Below, one piece after another: positions 23,751 to 35,275 of a stretch of DNA of 64,000 nt; positions within the stretch are counted from its first letter, which is position 1; each line of letters opens with the position of its first letter. A program made the position numbers and the translations under genes. The notes under the pieces were generated by a model that did no database searches, was not told the DNA's origin, and saw only the letters and a list, made by a program, of their open reading frames with translations. The stretch comes from Phocoena phocoena (taxonomy: Eukaryota; Chordata; Mammalia; Artiodactyla; Phocoenidae): positions 64,651,464 through 64,715,463 of the forward strand of contig NC_089224.1 of NCBI RefSeq assembly GCF_963924675.1, written 5' to 3'.

Positions 23751-25270
23751 CTAAGCCACTAAGTGGAAAAGCAATGGGTTTCTGTATTTAATCAGAGGGG
23801 AGATGCTGGTAGAAGTTTTAGGGAGAGACAAAATTTAACTCAATATAAGAGAAACTTTAATTATTAATTCTGCTCTGCAAAGGAATTAAATGGACATGCT
23901 TGAAATGGAAGCCCTGAAACCCACAGAAGCTAGTCAGCTCCATTGTCATACATTTTACAGGAGGGAGGTTGAAATATTTGGTTTTAAAGATCCCTTCCAA
24001 AATCTGACACTCTGATTTCACGTTGCCCTCCCTACTCAGACATGTCTTCTGATGTCCAAAATTGACCTTCTTCCCTCTCTATCTGAAATTAATGTTATTA
24101 TGTGATTAAACGTATTTCTAGCAAGGCAAATTTGATATAAATCTCATTTCATTTGCTGTTCATTAAAAAAATGAAGTTTCTTACTCCAAATAAATGATTA
24201 AATTTTAATGAGAGATCTGTTTTTTGAGGATTTTTCTGTATGCTCCTTGTAGTCAAGGTCACCGCATGCTGTTTTCTGCCCTTGGCAGGCAAAGGGACAA
24301 GCTTAGGAACAATCCAGAGTATCAGAACTTACTTCTACAGCAGTGAGAAAAAAAAAGAGCAAGAGGAAGGCAAGAGAGGCAACTCCCTTGATGACATGGT
24401 AGAAACATCCAAATAGCTACATTGTTTTCAAAAGGTGACAGGCAAGGCTCATGGTGACAGTGTCCCATATGGTTAATGATGTCATGACAATCCAATCCAC
24501 CATGAAAGGGAGAGAGGTGAAGTGTAGAGTAACTCGGATTCCAAGGTACTTTGCTGATAAAAGGAGTTGTGGAAGCTTTCAATGGTGTGTGTATCTTAGA
24601 GGGAAGTGGGCTTGGAATTTTGCAAATGTGTGTTTGATATTACACTCCTTAATATACATAGTGGAGAGAGAAAATCAAGAGCATACTCTCAGAGAATGCT
24701 GCGGTTGAATCAAAGCCTATCCTACGCATTGTCCTGTTTTGCAGTTAAGATACCTAAATTCCAGAAATATTTTTAATAGAGTTCAGCTCAGTGTTGCAGA
24801 TTCAGGTTAAAAGATTGTCTGCTTGGCATGTGGGAGGGAAACCATCTTGAAGCAATTGTATTCCTTGGTCAAACAGTAAGATAACACCTTAGCAACTTTT
24901 ATTGACTTATAAATTAAAGCAGAGTTTTAACTTTCACTGCAGTAAAACCAGGACACAAAAAATGACAAGGGACGCCCAAAGTGGCTTTCTGCAACTGGGA
25001 TCAAGATGAATTGTATTGAAAGAAGACTAGGATTCTCATTTTCCTGATTTTCAGTTTTAGATAAAAAAAGAAACACCTCCTGGTTCTCAACAAAGTTGTT
25101 TATTGCTGTTATTTGATGTGGGAAACCCCGCTATGCTACTCTGGTTATATTTTTTAAATTAAATTTACTACTGAAAGCACTTTAAATTGTTTAAAGATGT
25201 ATATTGGTAATTAAAAACTAGCACATATTTCACCTATACTAGCCCAACAATGATTTGCATTTTCCATAAA
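23751..25270. other. Unique sequence, no gene recognised
   Basis: No exon or clear repeat. Frames at 24322-24708 overlap on opposite strands. Confidence 0.5.
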
Positions 25271-25274
25271 CAGA

Positions 25275-25500
25275 GTAATATAATGGAAAGAAGGACTTTG
25301 AGAGTAGATGTCTTTCTAGTGTTTAAGTTTTCTCTTCTGACCTTGGACAAGTCATTTATCCTCCGGATCTCCATTCCTTAGGCATTAAAAAAAAAAGTGG
25401 CTTCATAATCATACTACTTATTTCCCAGGGTTGTTGGGAGTATCCAGTAAGAGAATATGTAAAAGCAGCTTGCAATTTTCAGGTTCCTTACACATCTGTG
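25275..25500 (+). repeat. MIR SINE
   Basis: 'ccttggacaagtcatttatc', 'tcccagggttgttggg' and 'gagaatatgtaaaagcag' are in MIR order. An A-rich insertion lies at about 25388-25396. Confidence 0.85.
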
Positions 25501-25790
25501 TAATCACTTTTAGTTCCTTTCTGGTCTTTGTTTATGTGTAAATGGTTCCAATCACAGTACCTTATACAAATTTGTGTTCTACTTTTTACATCTAACATTA
25601 TGTTGTGCTGTAATTTACTAGCTTTTCTTCTAGTGATGGACATTTAAATGGTTTACAGTTGTTCCCTATTATAATAATATGGTGAAAAACATCTTTGTAC
25701 ATTTAAGCTTTTTTTTTGACCAATTGCTCTGGGACTAGTTCCAGAGGAGGGATTATGGAGTCAAAGTGAATGAACATTTTTTAATCTATC
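25501..25790 (-). mobile_element. Old L1 (L1M-type) fragment, antisense
   Basis: 'gatggacatttaaatggttt', 'aacatctttgtaca' and 'ggattatggagtcaaag' are the complement of an old L1 3' region. Strongly decayed. Confidence 0.55.
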
Positions 25791-25964
25791 CTGTCTTTTG
25801 AGCTTTTCCCTTCATCCAAATACCCCTCCCTTTGGTAACTTTCCTAGAATGTCAGAATGCTTAAATGCCCTCTTGAAAGCAGCCAGCAGGATTCAGAATC
25901 TGCATTTGGTGGCCGTATTTCCATATTTAAACTCTATCAAAACGATTCAACTATAAGGCCTCCC

Positions 25965-26075
25965 CCCAGACTACTTGGTCTTCTGGGACAGGACTGTGCC
26001 TTAATCATCTTTGCATCCTAGTGGGGCCTGGCCTGTCATAAGATCTCAATGAGTGATTGTTCAGTGGAAATAAAC
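25965..26075 (+). mobile_element. L2 3' end
   Basis: 'gggacaggactgtgccttaa', 'catctttgcatcctag' and 'ctcaatgagtgattgttcag' follow the terminal region of L2. Confidence 0.65.
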
Positions 26076-27960
26076 CGAGCAGATGGCTAATGCAGGATAG
26101 GCTCCTTACCGTCACCTGACTTGCCAAAAAATTCATTCATCAAAGAGTTGTTAAAAATGCCAGACACTGGTGCTAGAAACTGGAGCTAGAGAGGCAAATG
26201 CAGCACAGGTGGCCTTATTGCCCTAAGAGCAGAATTCCCAGTGGGAGTGGAAGACTTTGGTCTTCAGTCTGCGAATTCCCCAAGAAGGGGTTAAAGGGTA
26301 GAGCGGGCCTGACCCATGTAACATGATTTCAGGGAAGGCTCTTGCTCTGGTCAAATATTTTAATCATCTCCCCCTAATATCGGTCATTCTGTAAGCAAGA
26401 TTTTGTTACAGAGGTTAAGATGACAGAAGGGACCTCTGCTGTGTTGCTTGATAACCATATCTTGTGTCCGAGAACTCCAGACTGTGCTCTAAGAGCCAGG
26501 ATGTGAAAACAGAGTTCCTTGACACAGCAGGGCTAGGGAGGGTATCCAAATCCCCTCTGGAGCAGAAGATCCCTGTTTGATCCTATTGAGCGTCACACGG
26601 CCACCTGCTGTGGGCATGGATGCTGGGAGTCTCTGGCCAATGCAGGGAGGATCAGAGTGCGGAGCTTTTGACTTGTATATGAATAAGTCCATGTCTAAAT
26701 ATCATGTGTATGCCACTTGCCTATTGCTGGAGAACTTTGATAAGGGGAGTAGAAATTGATAAACAGTTCGGAAAAGTTTGCCTTGGCCTCAGACTCTGGG
26801 TTGTTTTGCAACTGATTCCTCAGGAGTCTCTGTAATTTATTGAAGGCTGGCTGAAAGCCAATCTTGGGTCTACTCTGAAGCCTCTTGTAGTGTTGGCTCA
26901 GCTTGAACTCTGAGGGCAGAAATTGTCAAAGACAGCAGCTCTGTTCCAGAATTCTAATTACTGTTGTTTTCTGTGGAAACCCTCAGGGAACTCTGATAGG
27001 GTTTTCAGACCCCAGATTGTTTCATATTGGACATCCGCACTATTGAGCAATGCCTTGGAGTTCCCTTTATGAGATAGAACATTGGGGCTTTCCTTTTATA
27101 GTATTCTGTTAAAGAGCTCCCCAAATTTGGCTAAAAATTATACACTTGATTATGCTTTGTAGTACAGTCATCTGTAGAGTTTGGTAAAAATAAATGCACT
27201 GGACCTCACATACAGATGAAACTCAATTTGACAATATTTATTAATGTTCTAATTTGACCACGAAGATGTTATTTGCCCAAGATTGTCACTTAACCAATTG
27301 GGACTAAACAGTTTTTCTATGTTTCAGACAGTATTAATGATCTGCAAGTTTTAAAAGTCAAAAGGGAGATGGATCTAGCACAGTTGTCTTGCGTGGGGTA
27401 TGGGTGGCAATTGCATATGTGCAGATGTAGTTAGAGGTTTGGTGGGTGTTTGATTTGCTTTTGACCACCCATAGATGATTTCTTTATCCCAAATTTATAT
27501 TAATGAGCAAATGCTTTCAAACTTTTTGATTTCAGCTCTTATTTCAAAAGTACCTGTGCGTATTCTTTGCTTTGCCCCTGGCTTTCAGGCAGGTGTGCTA
27601 ATTCCTGTTTCTCCTGAGCCAGGATCACATCTTGTGTTTCGGCTGCAAGCTAACAACCTGTCAGGAGTATGGAAATATAGATCTGGAGTTTGTGATTCTG
27701 CGTGGAATCAGGATTTCCAGGAGTGTCTGTTAGAGGACACTCTGCTCTGTGCTTCTCACTGCTTAATGTTGGCTCTTAATGTTAATTCAAAGCAGCTGCC
27801 GGAGACCCAATTTCCCCTGTAGGTTGCTGTCTCTGTCTTTCACATTCTGCAACCTTACATGCACAGAAGTCCGATGCAACTGGTGGAATTTCTCTGAGTA
27901 TGAGTGTTTTGGAGAACGATCCCCACAATTCAGATTTCCTGCATAGACTCATTGTCACAT
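26076..27960. other. Unique sequence, no gene recognised
   Basis: No repeat or exon identified. The 115-codon frame at 27475-27822 shows no domain. Confidence 0.5.
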
Positions 27961-27964
27961 AACT

Positions 27965-28235
27965 GGGGAGGTGGAATCCATGGTGCAGGGCTGGGTTCAA
28001 ATGCCAACTCCGTTGCTTACTAGCTGGGTAGTCTTGGACAAATCTTCTAACTGTACTGTCCTTTGCTTTCCTCATATGCAAAATGAAGATGAACATTGTC
28101 TCAGTTTAGGTTTGTCCAGTGGTTCAAGGTATATGGATAAAACACTCTAGGGTCTGCTTCAGTAATTGTTCTGTTGTAAGGATTATACCAGTCTTGCTGC
28201 AAGTATTATATGAAATGATAATCTAAAACATTTAG
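27965..28235 (+). repeat. MIR SINE, left part (split by an L1)
   Basis: 'gggctgggttcaaatgccaa', 'cttactagctgggtagtctt' and 'atgcaaaatgaagatgaaca' are MIR. It breaks at about 28235 and its end continues at 33003-33060 ('aatagttcctagcacatgat'), on the far side of the L1. This independently fixes the L1 boundaries. Confidence 0.85.
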
Positions 28236-28480
28236 GGTTGGAAGAGCCAGGTACGAGGCCTCTGCACATAGCCCCCCTGTGAGCAAGAGAAACCCGACTA
28301 AGCACCAAGGAAAAAAGAAAGCCATCTCAGGGCTGTGACTATTTTCAAGGCTACTGTTTTTCTCTGTGGAACCCTGCCTTTGCAGCAAAACAAGGAAGAA
28401 GCAGGTGATTCTAATGCGCAGCGCAAAAGGAGAGCCACTGCAGGGCAACTTCTCCAACTCTGAAGGCACTCCAGCCGTGG
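28236..28480. other. Non-L1 segment at the L1 5' end (candidate 5' transduction)
   Basis: It lies inside the target-site duplication but upstream of recognisable L1 5' UTR. Its interior at 28402-28440 ('caggtgattctaatgcgcag' ending in 'gagccactg') looks like the end of a MER5-type hAT element, a genomic repeat not expected in an L1 promoter. The simplest reading is source-locus DNA carried by an L1 transcript that began upstream. The alternative is that it belongs to the 5' UTR of this L1 subfamily. Confidence 0.45.
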
Positions 28481-28991
28481 GGCTGACAGGATCTTGGTGC
28501 TACGGCCGGCTGTCAGGCCTGAGCCTCTGAGGTAGGAGAGCCGAGTTCAGGATATTGGACCACCAGAGACCTCCCGGCCCCACATAATATCAATCGGCGA
28601 GAGTTCTCCCAGAGATCTCCATCTCAATGCTAAGACCCAGCTCCACTCAATGACCAGCAAGCTACAGTGCTGGATACCCCATGCCAAATGACTAGCAAGA
28701 CAGGAACACAACCACACCCATTAGCAGAGAGGCTGCCTAAAATCATAATAAGGTCACAGACCCCCCAAAACACACCAACAGGCGTGGTCCTGCCCACCAG
28801 AAAGACAAGATCCAGTCTCATCCACCACAACACAGGCACCAGTCCCCTTAACCAGGAAGCCTACACAAGCCACAGAACCAACCTTAGCTACTGGGGGCAG
28901 ACACCAAAAACAATGGGAACTACGAACCTGCAGCCTGCAAAAAGGAGACCCCAAACACAGTAAGTTAAGCAAAATAAGAAGACAGAGAGAT
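28481..28991 (+). promoter_or_regulatory. L1 5' UTR (internal promoter region)
   Basis: Starts near 'ctgacaggatcttggtgcta'. G+C-rich with CpGs in its first 150 bases, then a purine/C-rich leader ('gctccactcaatgaccagca', 'cacccattagcagagagg') into the ORF1 start. In L1s this region drives pol II transcription of the element. At about 510 bases it is probably not the whole 5' UTR if the upstream segment is transduced DNA. Confidence 0.6.
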
Positions 28992-29903
28992 ATGCAGCAG
29001 ATGAAGGAGAAAGGTGAAAACCCACCAGACCAAACAAACGAAGAGGAAATACGCAGTCTACCTGAAAAAAAATTCAGAGTAATGATAGTAAAGATGAACC
29101 AAAATCTTGGAAATAGAATGGAGAAGATACAAGAAACGTTTAACAAGGACCTAGAAGAACTAAAGAGCAAACAAACAATGATGGACAACAAAATAAATGA
29201 AATTAAAAATTCTCTAGAAGGGATCAATAGCAGAATAACTGAGGCAGAAGAACAGTTAAGGGACCTGGAAGATAAAACAGTAGAAATAACTACCACAGAG
29301 GAGAATAAAGATATAAGAATGAAAAGAATTGAGGACAGTCTCAGAGACCTCTGGGACAACACTAAACGTACCAACATTGGAATTATAGGGGTCCCAGAAG
29401 AAGAAGAGAAAAAGAAAAGGACTGAGAAAATATTTGAAGAGATTATAGTTGAAAACGTTCCTAATATGGGAAAGGAAATAGTCATTGAAGTCCAGGAAGC
29501 ACAGAGAGTCCCATACAGGATAAATCCAAGGAGAAACATGCCAAGACATATATTAATCAAACTATCAAAAATTAAATACAAAGAAAAAATATTAAAAGCA
29601 GCAAGGAAAAAGCAACAAATAACACACAAGGGAATCCCCCTAAGGTTAACAGCTGATCTTTCAACAGAAACTCTGCAAGCTAGAAGGGAATGGCAGGACA
29701 TATTTAAAGTGATGAAAGGGAAAAACCTACAACCAAGATTACTCTACTCAGCAGAGATCTCATGCAGATTCGATGGAGAAATTAAAACCTTTACAGACAA
29801 GCAAAAGCTAAGAGAATTCAGCACCACCAAACCAGCTTTACAACAAATGCTAAAGGAACTTCTCCAGGCAGGAAACACAAGAGAAGGAAAAGACCTACAA
29901 TAA
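28992..29903 (+). CDS. L1 ORF1 protein (ORF1p), open over full length
   Basis: 303 codons without a stop or frameshift. In the L1 family ORF1p is a trimeric RNA-binding chaperone that coats L1 RNA in cytoplasmic particles and is needed for retrotransposition. Visible parts: an acidic N-terminus (1-30), a long heptad-rich coiled coil (about 33-122), an RRM-type domain starting at 127 with NIGIIGVPE at 128-136, a basic stretch PRRNMPRH (179-186), and a C-terminal domain (about 215-291) with LTADLSTETLQARREW (219-234), including the Arg pair at 231-232. The human protein is 338 aa, with the difference mainly at the N-terminus. The first ATG was chosen; a second in-frame ATG is three codons on. 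ORF2 begins 22 bases after the stop. Whether it is expressed is unknown. Confidence 0.88.
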   Translation: MQQMKEKGENPPDQTNEEEIRSLPEKKFRVMIVKMNQNLGNRMEKIQETFNKDLEELKSKQTMMDNKINEIKNSLEGINSRITEAEEQLRDLEDKTVEITTTEENKDIRMKRIEDSLRDLWDNTKRTNIGIIGVPEEEEKKKRTEKIFEEIIVENVPNMGKEIVIEVQEAQRVPYRINPRRNMPRHILIKLSKIKYKEKILKAARKKQQITHKGIPLRLTADLSTETLQARREWQDIFKVMKGKNLQPRLLYSAEISCRFDGEIKTFTDKQKLREFSTTKPALQQMLKELLQAGNTREGKDLQ

Positions 29904-29925
29904 CAAACCCAAAACAATTAAGAAA

Positions 29926-31292
29926 ATGGTAATAGGAACATACATATCGATAACTACCTTAAATGTAAATGGATAAAATGCTCCAACCAAAAGACCTAGA
30001 CTGGCTGAATGGATACAAAAACAAGACCCATATATATGCAGTCTACTGTAGACCCATTTCAGACCTAGGGACACATACAGACTGAAAATGAGGGGATGGA
30101 AAAAGATATTCCATGCAAATTGAAATCAAAAGAAAGCTAGAGTAGCAATTCTCATATCAGACAAAATAGACTTTAAAATAAAGACTATTACAAGGCACAA
30201 AGAAGGACACTACATAAGGATCAAGGGATCAATCCAAGAAGAAGATATAACAATTGTAAATATTTACGCACCCAACATAGGAGCACCTCAATACATAAGG
30301 CAAATGCTAACAGCCATAAAAGGGGAAATCAACAGTAACACAATCATAGTAGGGGACTTTAACACCCCACTTTCACCAATGGACAGATCATCCAAAATGA
30401 AAATAAATAAGGAAACACAAGCTTTAAATGACACATAAACAAGATGGACTTAATTGATATTTATAGGACATTCCATCCAAAGACAACAGAATACACTTTC
30501 TTCTCAAGTGCTCATGGAAGATTCTCCAGAATAGATCATATCTGGGGTCACAAATCAAGCCTTGGTAAATTTAAGAAAATTGAAATCGTATCAAGTATCT
30601 TTTCCGACCACAGTACTATGAGACTAGATATCAATTGCAGGAAAAAAACTGTAAAAAAAATACAAACACATGGAGGCTAAACAATATGCTACTAAATAAC
30701 CAAGAGATCACTGAAGAAATCAAGAGGAAATCAAAAAATACCTAGAAACAAATGACAATGAAAACACGACGGCCCAAAACCTATGGGATGCAGCAAAAGC
30801 AGTTCTAAGAGGGAAGTTCATAGCAATACAGTCCTACCTCAAGGAACAAGAAAAATCTCAAATAAACTACCTAAAGCAATTAGAGAAAGAAGAACAAAAA
30901 CCCCCCAAAGTTAGCAGAAGAAAGAAATCATAAAAATCAGATCAGAAATAAATGTAAAAGAAATGAAGGAAACTATAACAAAGATCAATAAAACTAAAAG
31001 CTGGTTCTTTGAGAAGATAAACAAAATTGATGAACCATTAGCCGGACTCATCAAGAAAAAATGGGAGAAGACTCAAATCAACAGAATTAGAAATGAAAAA
31101 GAAGTAACAACTGACACTGCAGATATACAAAGGATCATGAAAGATTACTACAAGCAACTATATGCCAATTAAATGGACAACCTGGAAGAAATGGACAGTT
31201 TCTTAGAAAGGCACAATCTTCTGAGACTGAACCAGGAGGAAATAGAAAATATAAACAGTCCAATCACAAGCACTGCAATTGAAACTGTGATT
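29926..31292 (+). pseudogene. L1 ORF2 5' part (endonuclease and linker), broken
   Basis: ORF2 starts at ATG 29926, but codon 17 is a stop (TAA at 29974-29976, where related copies have a sense codon). Endonuclease motifs can still be read: a GDFNTPLS motif at about 30350-30375, an IDHI motif at about 30532, and an SDH motif at about 30605. They are interrupted by frameshifts, including one base lost near 30434. Coding similarity stops at 31292, before the conserved reverse transcriptase blocks, at a deletion junction. In intact L1 this part nicks target DNA at TTAAAA-like sites. Here it is dead. Confidence 0.9.
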
Positions 31293-31324
31293 ATGGTCAC
31301 AGTTTCATATGGTCACCTTATCTT

Positions 31325-31523
31325 TTTTTTTTGCAGTACACGGGCCTCTCACTGTTGTGGCCTCTCCCACTGTGGAGCACAGGCTCTGACGCGCAGGCTC
31401 AGCAGCCGTGGCTCACAGGCCCAGCCGCTCTGCAGCATGTGGGATCTTCCCGGACCGGGGCCCGAACCCGTGTCCCCTGCATCGGCAGGCGGACTCCCAA
31501 CCACTGCGCCACCAGGGAAGCCC
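31325..31523 (-). mobile_element. CHR SINE inside the L1, antisense
   Basis: Compact whale-type CHR copy whose A tail appears as T's from 31325. The target-site duplication ggtcaccttatctt is at 31311-31324 and 31525-31538. Both copies match the L1 ORF2 sequence to the right of the deletion, so the SINE inserted beside an existing junction or into the right flank before the deletion. Confidence 0.95.
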
Positions 31524-31524
31524 T

Positions 31525-32634
31525 GGTCACCTTATCTTTGATAAAGGAGGCAAGAATATACAATGGAGAAAAGACAGCCTCTTCAACAAGCGGTGCTAGG
31601 AAAACTGGACAGCTACATGTAAAGGAATGAAATTAGAAGACTCCCTAACACCATACACAAAAATGAGCTCAAAATTAAAGGATTAGGATTAAAATTAGGA
31701 TTAAAGACCTAAATATAAGGCCAGACACTATGAAACTCTCAGAGGAAAATGTAGGCAGACACTCTATGACATAAATCACAGCAAGATCTTTTTTGACCCA
31801 CCTCCTAGAGAAATGGAAGTAAAAACAAAAATAAACAAATGGGACCTAATGAAACTTAAAAGCTTTAGGACAGCAAAGGAAACCATAATCAAGACGAAAA
31901 GACAACCCTCAGAATGGGAGAAAATGTCTGCAAATGAAGCAACTGAGAAAGGATTAATCTCCAAAATTTACAAGCAGCTCATGCAGCTCAATATAAAAAA
32001 ACAACCAAACAACCCAATCCAAAAATGGACAGAAGACCTAAATAGACATTTCTCCAAAGAAGATATACAGAGTGCCAACAAACACATGAAAGGATGCTCA
32101 ACATCACTAATCATTAGAGAAGTGCAAATCAGAGCTACAATGAGGTATCACCTGACACTGGTCAGGATGGCCATCATCAAAAAATCTGCAAACAATAAAT
32201 GCTGGAGAGAGTGTGGAGAAAAGGGAACCCTCTTGCACTGTTGGTGGGAATGTAGATTGATACAGCCACTGTGGAGAACAGTATGGAGGTTCCTTAAGAA
32301 ACTAAAAATAGAACTGCTATATGACCCAGCAATCCCACTACTGGGCATATACCCTGAGAAAACCATAATTCAAAAAGAGTCATGTACCACAATGCTCATT
32401 GCAGCTCTATTTACAATAGCCAGGACGTGGAAGCAACCTAAGTGTCCATCGACAGATGAATGGATAAAGAAGATGTGGCACATATATACAATGTAATATT
32501 ACTCAGCCATAAAAAGAAATGAAATTGAGTTATTTGTAGTGAGGTGGATCGACCCAGAGTCTGTCATACAGAGTGAAGTAAGTCAGAAAGAGAAAAACAA
32601 ATACTGTATGCTAACACATATATTTAGAATCTAA
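31525..32634 (+). pseudogene. L1 ORF2 C-terminal remnant, with nonsense changes
   Basis: It resumes at the point that corresponds to about 19935 in the L1 at 19731. It has a stop in the 'aacaagcggtgctaggaaaa' region (about 31588-31600), a small A/T-rich local expansion at 31672-31705, and then a 227-codon open stretch (31813-32496) with the Cys-rich [18 protein letters not shown] motif. A nonsense codon at 32494-32496 ends it 46 codons short of the natural stop at 32632-32634. There is no reverse transcriptase domain, so no catalytic function remains. Confidence 0.88.
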
Positions 32635-33002
32635 AAGAAAAAAAAAAAGGTTCTGGAGAACCTAGGGGCAGGACGGGAATAAAGATGCAGATCTACTAGA
32701 GAATGGACTTGAGAACACGGGGAGGGGGAAGGGTAAGCTGGGACAAAGTGAGAGAGTGGCTCACTTTGTACCAAATGGGAAGTGTATATATGCTAGTGGG
32801 AAGCAGCCGCATAGTACAGGGAGATCAACTTGGTGCTTTGTGACCACTTAGAGGGGTGGGATAGGGAGGGTGGGAGGGAGACGCAAGAGGGAGGGGATGT
32901 GGGGATATATGTATACATATAGCTGATTCACTTTGTTGTACAACAGCAACTAACACAACAATGTAAAGCAATTATACTCCAATAAAGATGTTAAAAAAAA
33001 AA

Positions 33003-33060
33003 ACATTTAGAATAGTTCCTAGCACATGATAGGCTTTTAGTATACATTAGTTTCCATTGT
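33003..33060 (+). repeat. MIR SINE, right part
   Basis: 'aatagttcctagcacatgat' and 'aggcttttagtatacattag' are the MIR end that completes 27965-28235. Confidence 0.75.
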
Positions 33061-34885
33061 CACCTTAAGGGTCTCAAGAAAATATTAATGCTCTGCCTCT
33101 GAAATGAGACAGAACACTAATTAAACTAAATGCATGCCTGCTGTGGGGAGTTTCCATTTTCTTAATTTCTGCAAGAGTAAATACAATCAATTGTTAAAAA
33201 TAATCAACCAACCATCTAACCAGCTAACAAAACCAACCAACAAAATCAATCAATCAGCCAATAAAACCAATCAATTCAGATTTTAAAGCAGTAGAGTGAC
33301 ACTTAACTGCACTTCCTGCTAACACAAGTTTCTTAAAACACAATCTTACCTCAAAGAGTTCATCCAAATTGCCAGTTAATACTCTCCCTTCAAGAAGTAT
33401 TTGTTGCTCTTATATCCCACAAAAGACAAAACTCACTGCTTGACAATGTTCATGGTCAGTATTTTTGGAAGTTAAATGAAACAAGTATATTTTGGAATGA
33501 AATAGTATAAAACATGTTTGGAATGAAATATGGTAAAAAATTTCCCCCAAATACAGTTTTTCATTGTTTCCTAGGAATTACACAGTCTTGGATTAAAGAG
33601 TACTCATCCTATTTGTCCCAGCATCTGGAGAAGAACAGGCCACAGTTTTACTCAGGCCTCCATCCCAGAGTTTAATGGCTATCACAGTTCTGAATTCTTT
33701 GAGAGATAATCTATGTTGTTGCAATTGAAGACAGTTTCTTTTTATCCTATCTTCCACACTCATCCTTTGAACAACAGCCAGGGATGGACTTGAACGTCAT
33801 GATCCTGTTACACGGGGAAGAATGCCAGTGATCTAGAATAGGACTCAGTGTTGTTATTGCTGGGGGGAGGAGCAGTTTCTGGGTACCTGAGGTTGGTTAT
33901 TATTTGCTTTTATTCACTTAACACCCTTCGGCTTTATTTGAAAGGCAAAACCCAATTGAAAACCTTCTGTTGTTATCCTGAGATATATCATTTGAAATGT
34001 AGAAATACTCTGCAAAATAAGCATACATTATTGAAATAACTCTCAAAAATGAATACTTTTGGAAATATACAGTTTCCATTTGTCTTCTCTACAGTTTTGA
34101 AATTTAACCTTGAGATATTTGTCATCATTCTACAAGTTGAATTTTCCAGCCCAGATTAGAGTGGCTGTTACAGTTTTGTTTCTTATTCCATTTCTTGTGC
34201 TTGCAGTGGATGTGCATGAGCCATAGTCCTGAGCTGGGCCTGCACTGCTCCATGTCTCATGGATAATCAAATTAATACATTTCATGCTTTTCCTTTCCAG
34301 AATGTTTACTCTATTAAAATAAATTCTACTTACAGATATTTTCATTGTTTTTAATCTCTTCTAGCATATCATTAATATAAGAGGTAAATAATTTAGAGAA
34401 AAATTAAGAGAGCATTTATATACTTTCCTCACTGACCTTCACAGATTCTTATTTAGTCCTGATTTTCTCAAAACCCAATGACGTTAAATTCATCCATCAA
34501 CTTCTCAGGAATCAAATTTCCTTGGATGTTATTTCTAATTTGAGGACTTTTAACCCTTGTTTCCAGGTGTAAAAATGGCTTCAACTTTCTCATTTTAAGG
34601 GAAATCTCAGATTTCCTTTCCCATACCTGTATGTGTATATACTTGAGTTCTCCATATCTTGTCTCTTTTATGGTCAGAAATAAAGACAGCCAGAAAGTTT
34701 GAAAACGTCTAGATGATTGTTCTTTTCTAATTAGAATATTATTTTCTCACTTAATTCTTTCCTTAAATTCAAGTCCTTTGTCTTTTGAAATTAGGATAAT
34801 CAATCATAATATACACATAAGCGTCAGATATTTAAATTTTCTCAGTAAATAGTTTTTGCAATGAATTTTACTCCATGGCTGGTTT
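33061..34885. other. Unique AT-rich sequence with a CAAT/CCAA-rich patch
   Basis: An imperfect run of CCAA/CAAT words lies at about 33205-33275. No gene or dated repeat is recognised in the rest. Confidence 0.5.
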
Positions 34886-34887
34886 TT

Positions 34888-35275
34888 TTTCCCCTCCAGC
34901 TTTATAGAGATATAATTGACATATAACATTGTGTAAGTTTAAGGTACACCATGTGATGATTTGATAGACAGATATATTGAGAAATAATTATCACAATAAG
35001 GTTAGTTAACACATCCATCACCACACATAGTTACCTTTTTTTTATGCTGAGAACTTGTAAGATCTATTCTCTTAGCAACTTATAAGTCTACAACACAGTA
35101 TTGTTAACTATAGTCACCATGCTGTATGTTACATCCTTGGAACTTATTTACCTTATAACTGGATGTTTGTACCCTTTGATTATCTTCACCCATTTCCCTC
35201 AACCCTCCACGCACCCCTGGAACCACCAATCTACTCTCTCTTTCAATGATTTCTTTTTTTAAGATTTGACAAATA
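34888..35275 (-). mobile_element. Old L1 3' UTR (L1MA/L1MB-type), antisense
   Basis: 'agctttatagagatataatt', 'gacatataacattgtgtaag' and 'aactatagtcaccatgctgt' are the complement of an old L1 3' UTR, the same type as at 62335. Confidence 0.8.

Larger units (their letters stand above)
28236..33001 (+). mobile_element. Near full-length L1, internally deleted, with possible 5' transduction
   Basis: The element is bounded by MIR halves and by a duplication of aaaacatttag (28225-28235; 33000-33010, merging with the A tail). In order: about 245 bases that do not look like L1 (28236-28480); a 5' UTR (about 28481-28991); an open ORF1 (28992-29903); ORF2 remnants with endonuclease motifs (29926-31292); a deletion removing the whole reverse transcriptase region; an antisense CHR SINE (31325-31523); the ORF2 C-terminus (to 32634); the 3' UTR and an A tail (to 33001). 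ORF2 also has nonsense changes at 29974-29976 and 32494-32496, so the copy is not autonomous. Confidence 0.93.

Noticed and set aside
28754..29701. 315-codon minus-strand open frame
   Set aside because: It is the exact complement of the L1 ORF1 region. Its hydrophobic, Ser/Leu/Phe-rich make-up is what the complement of Lys/Glu-rich coding gives, so it is a shadow frame.
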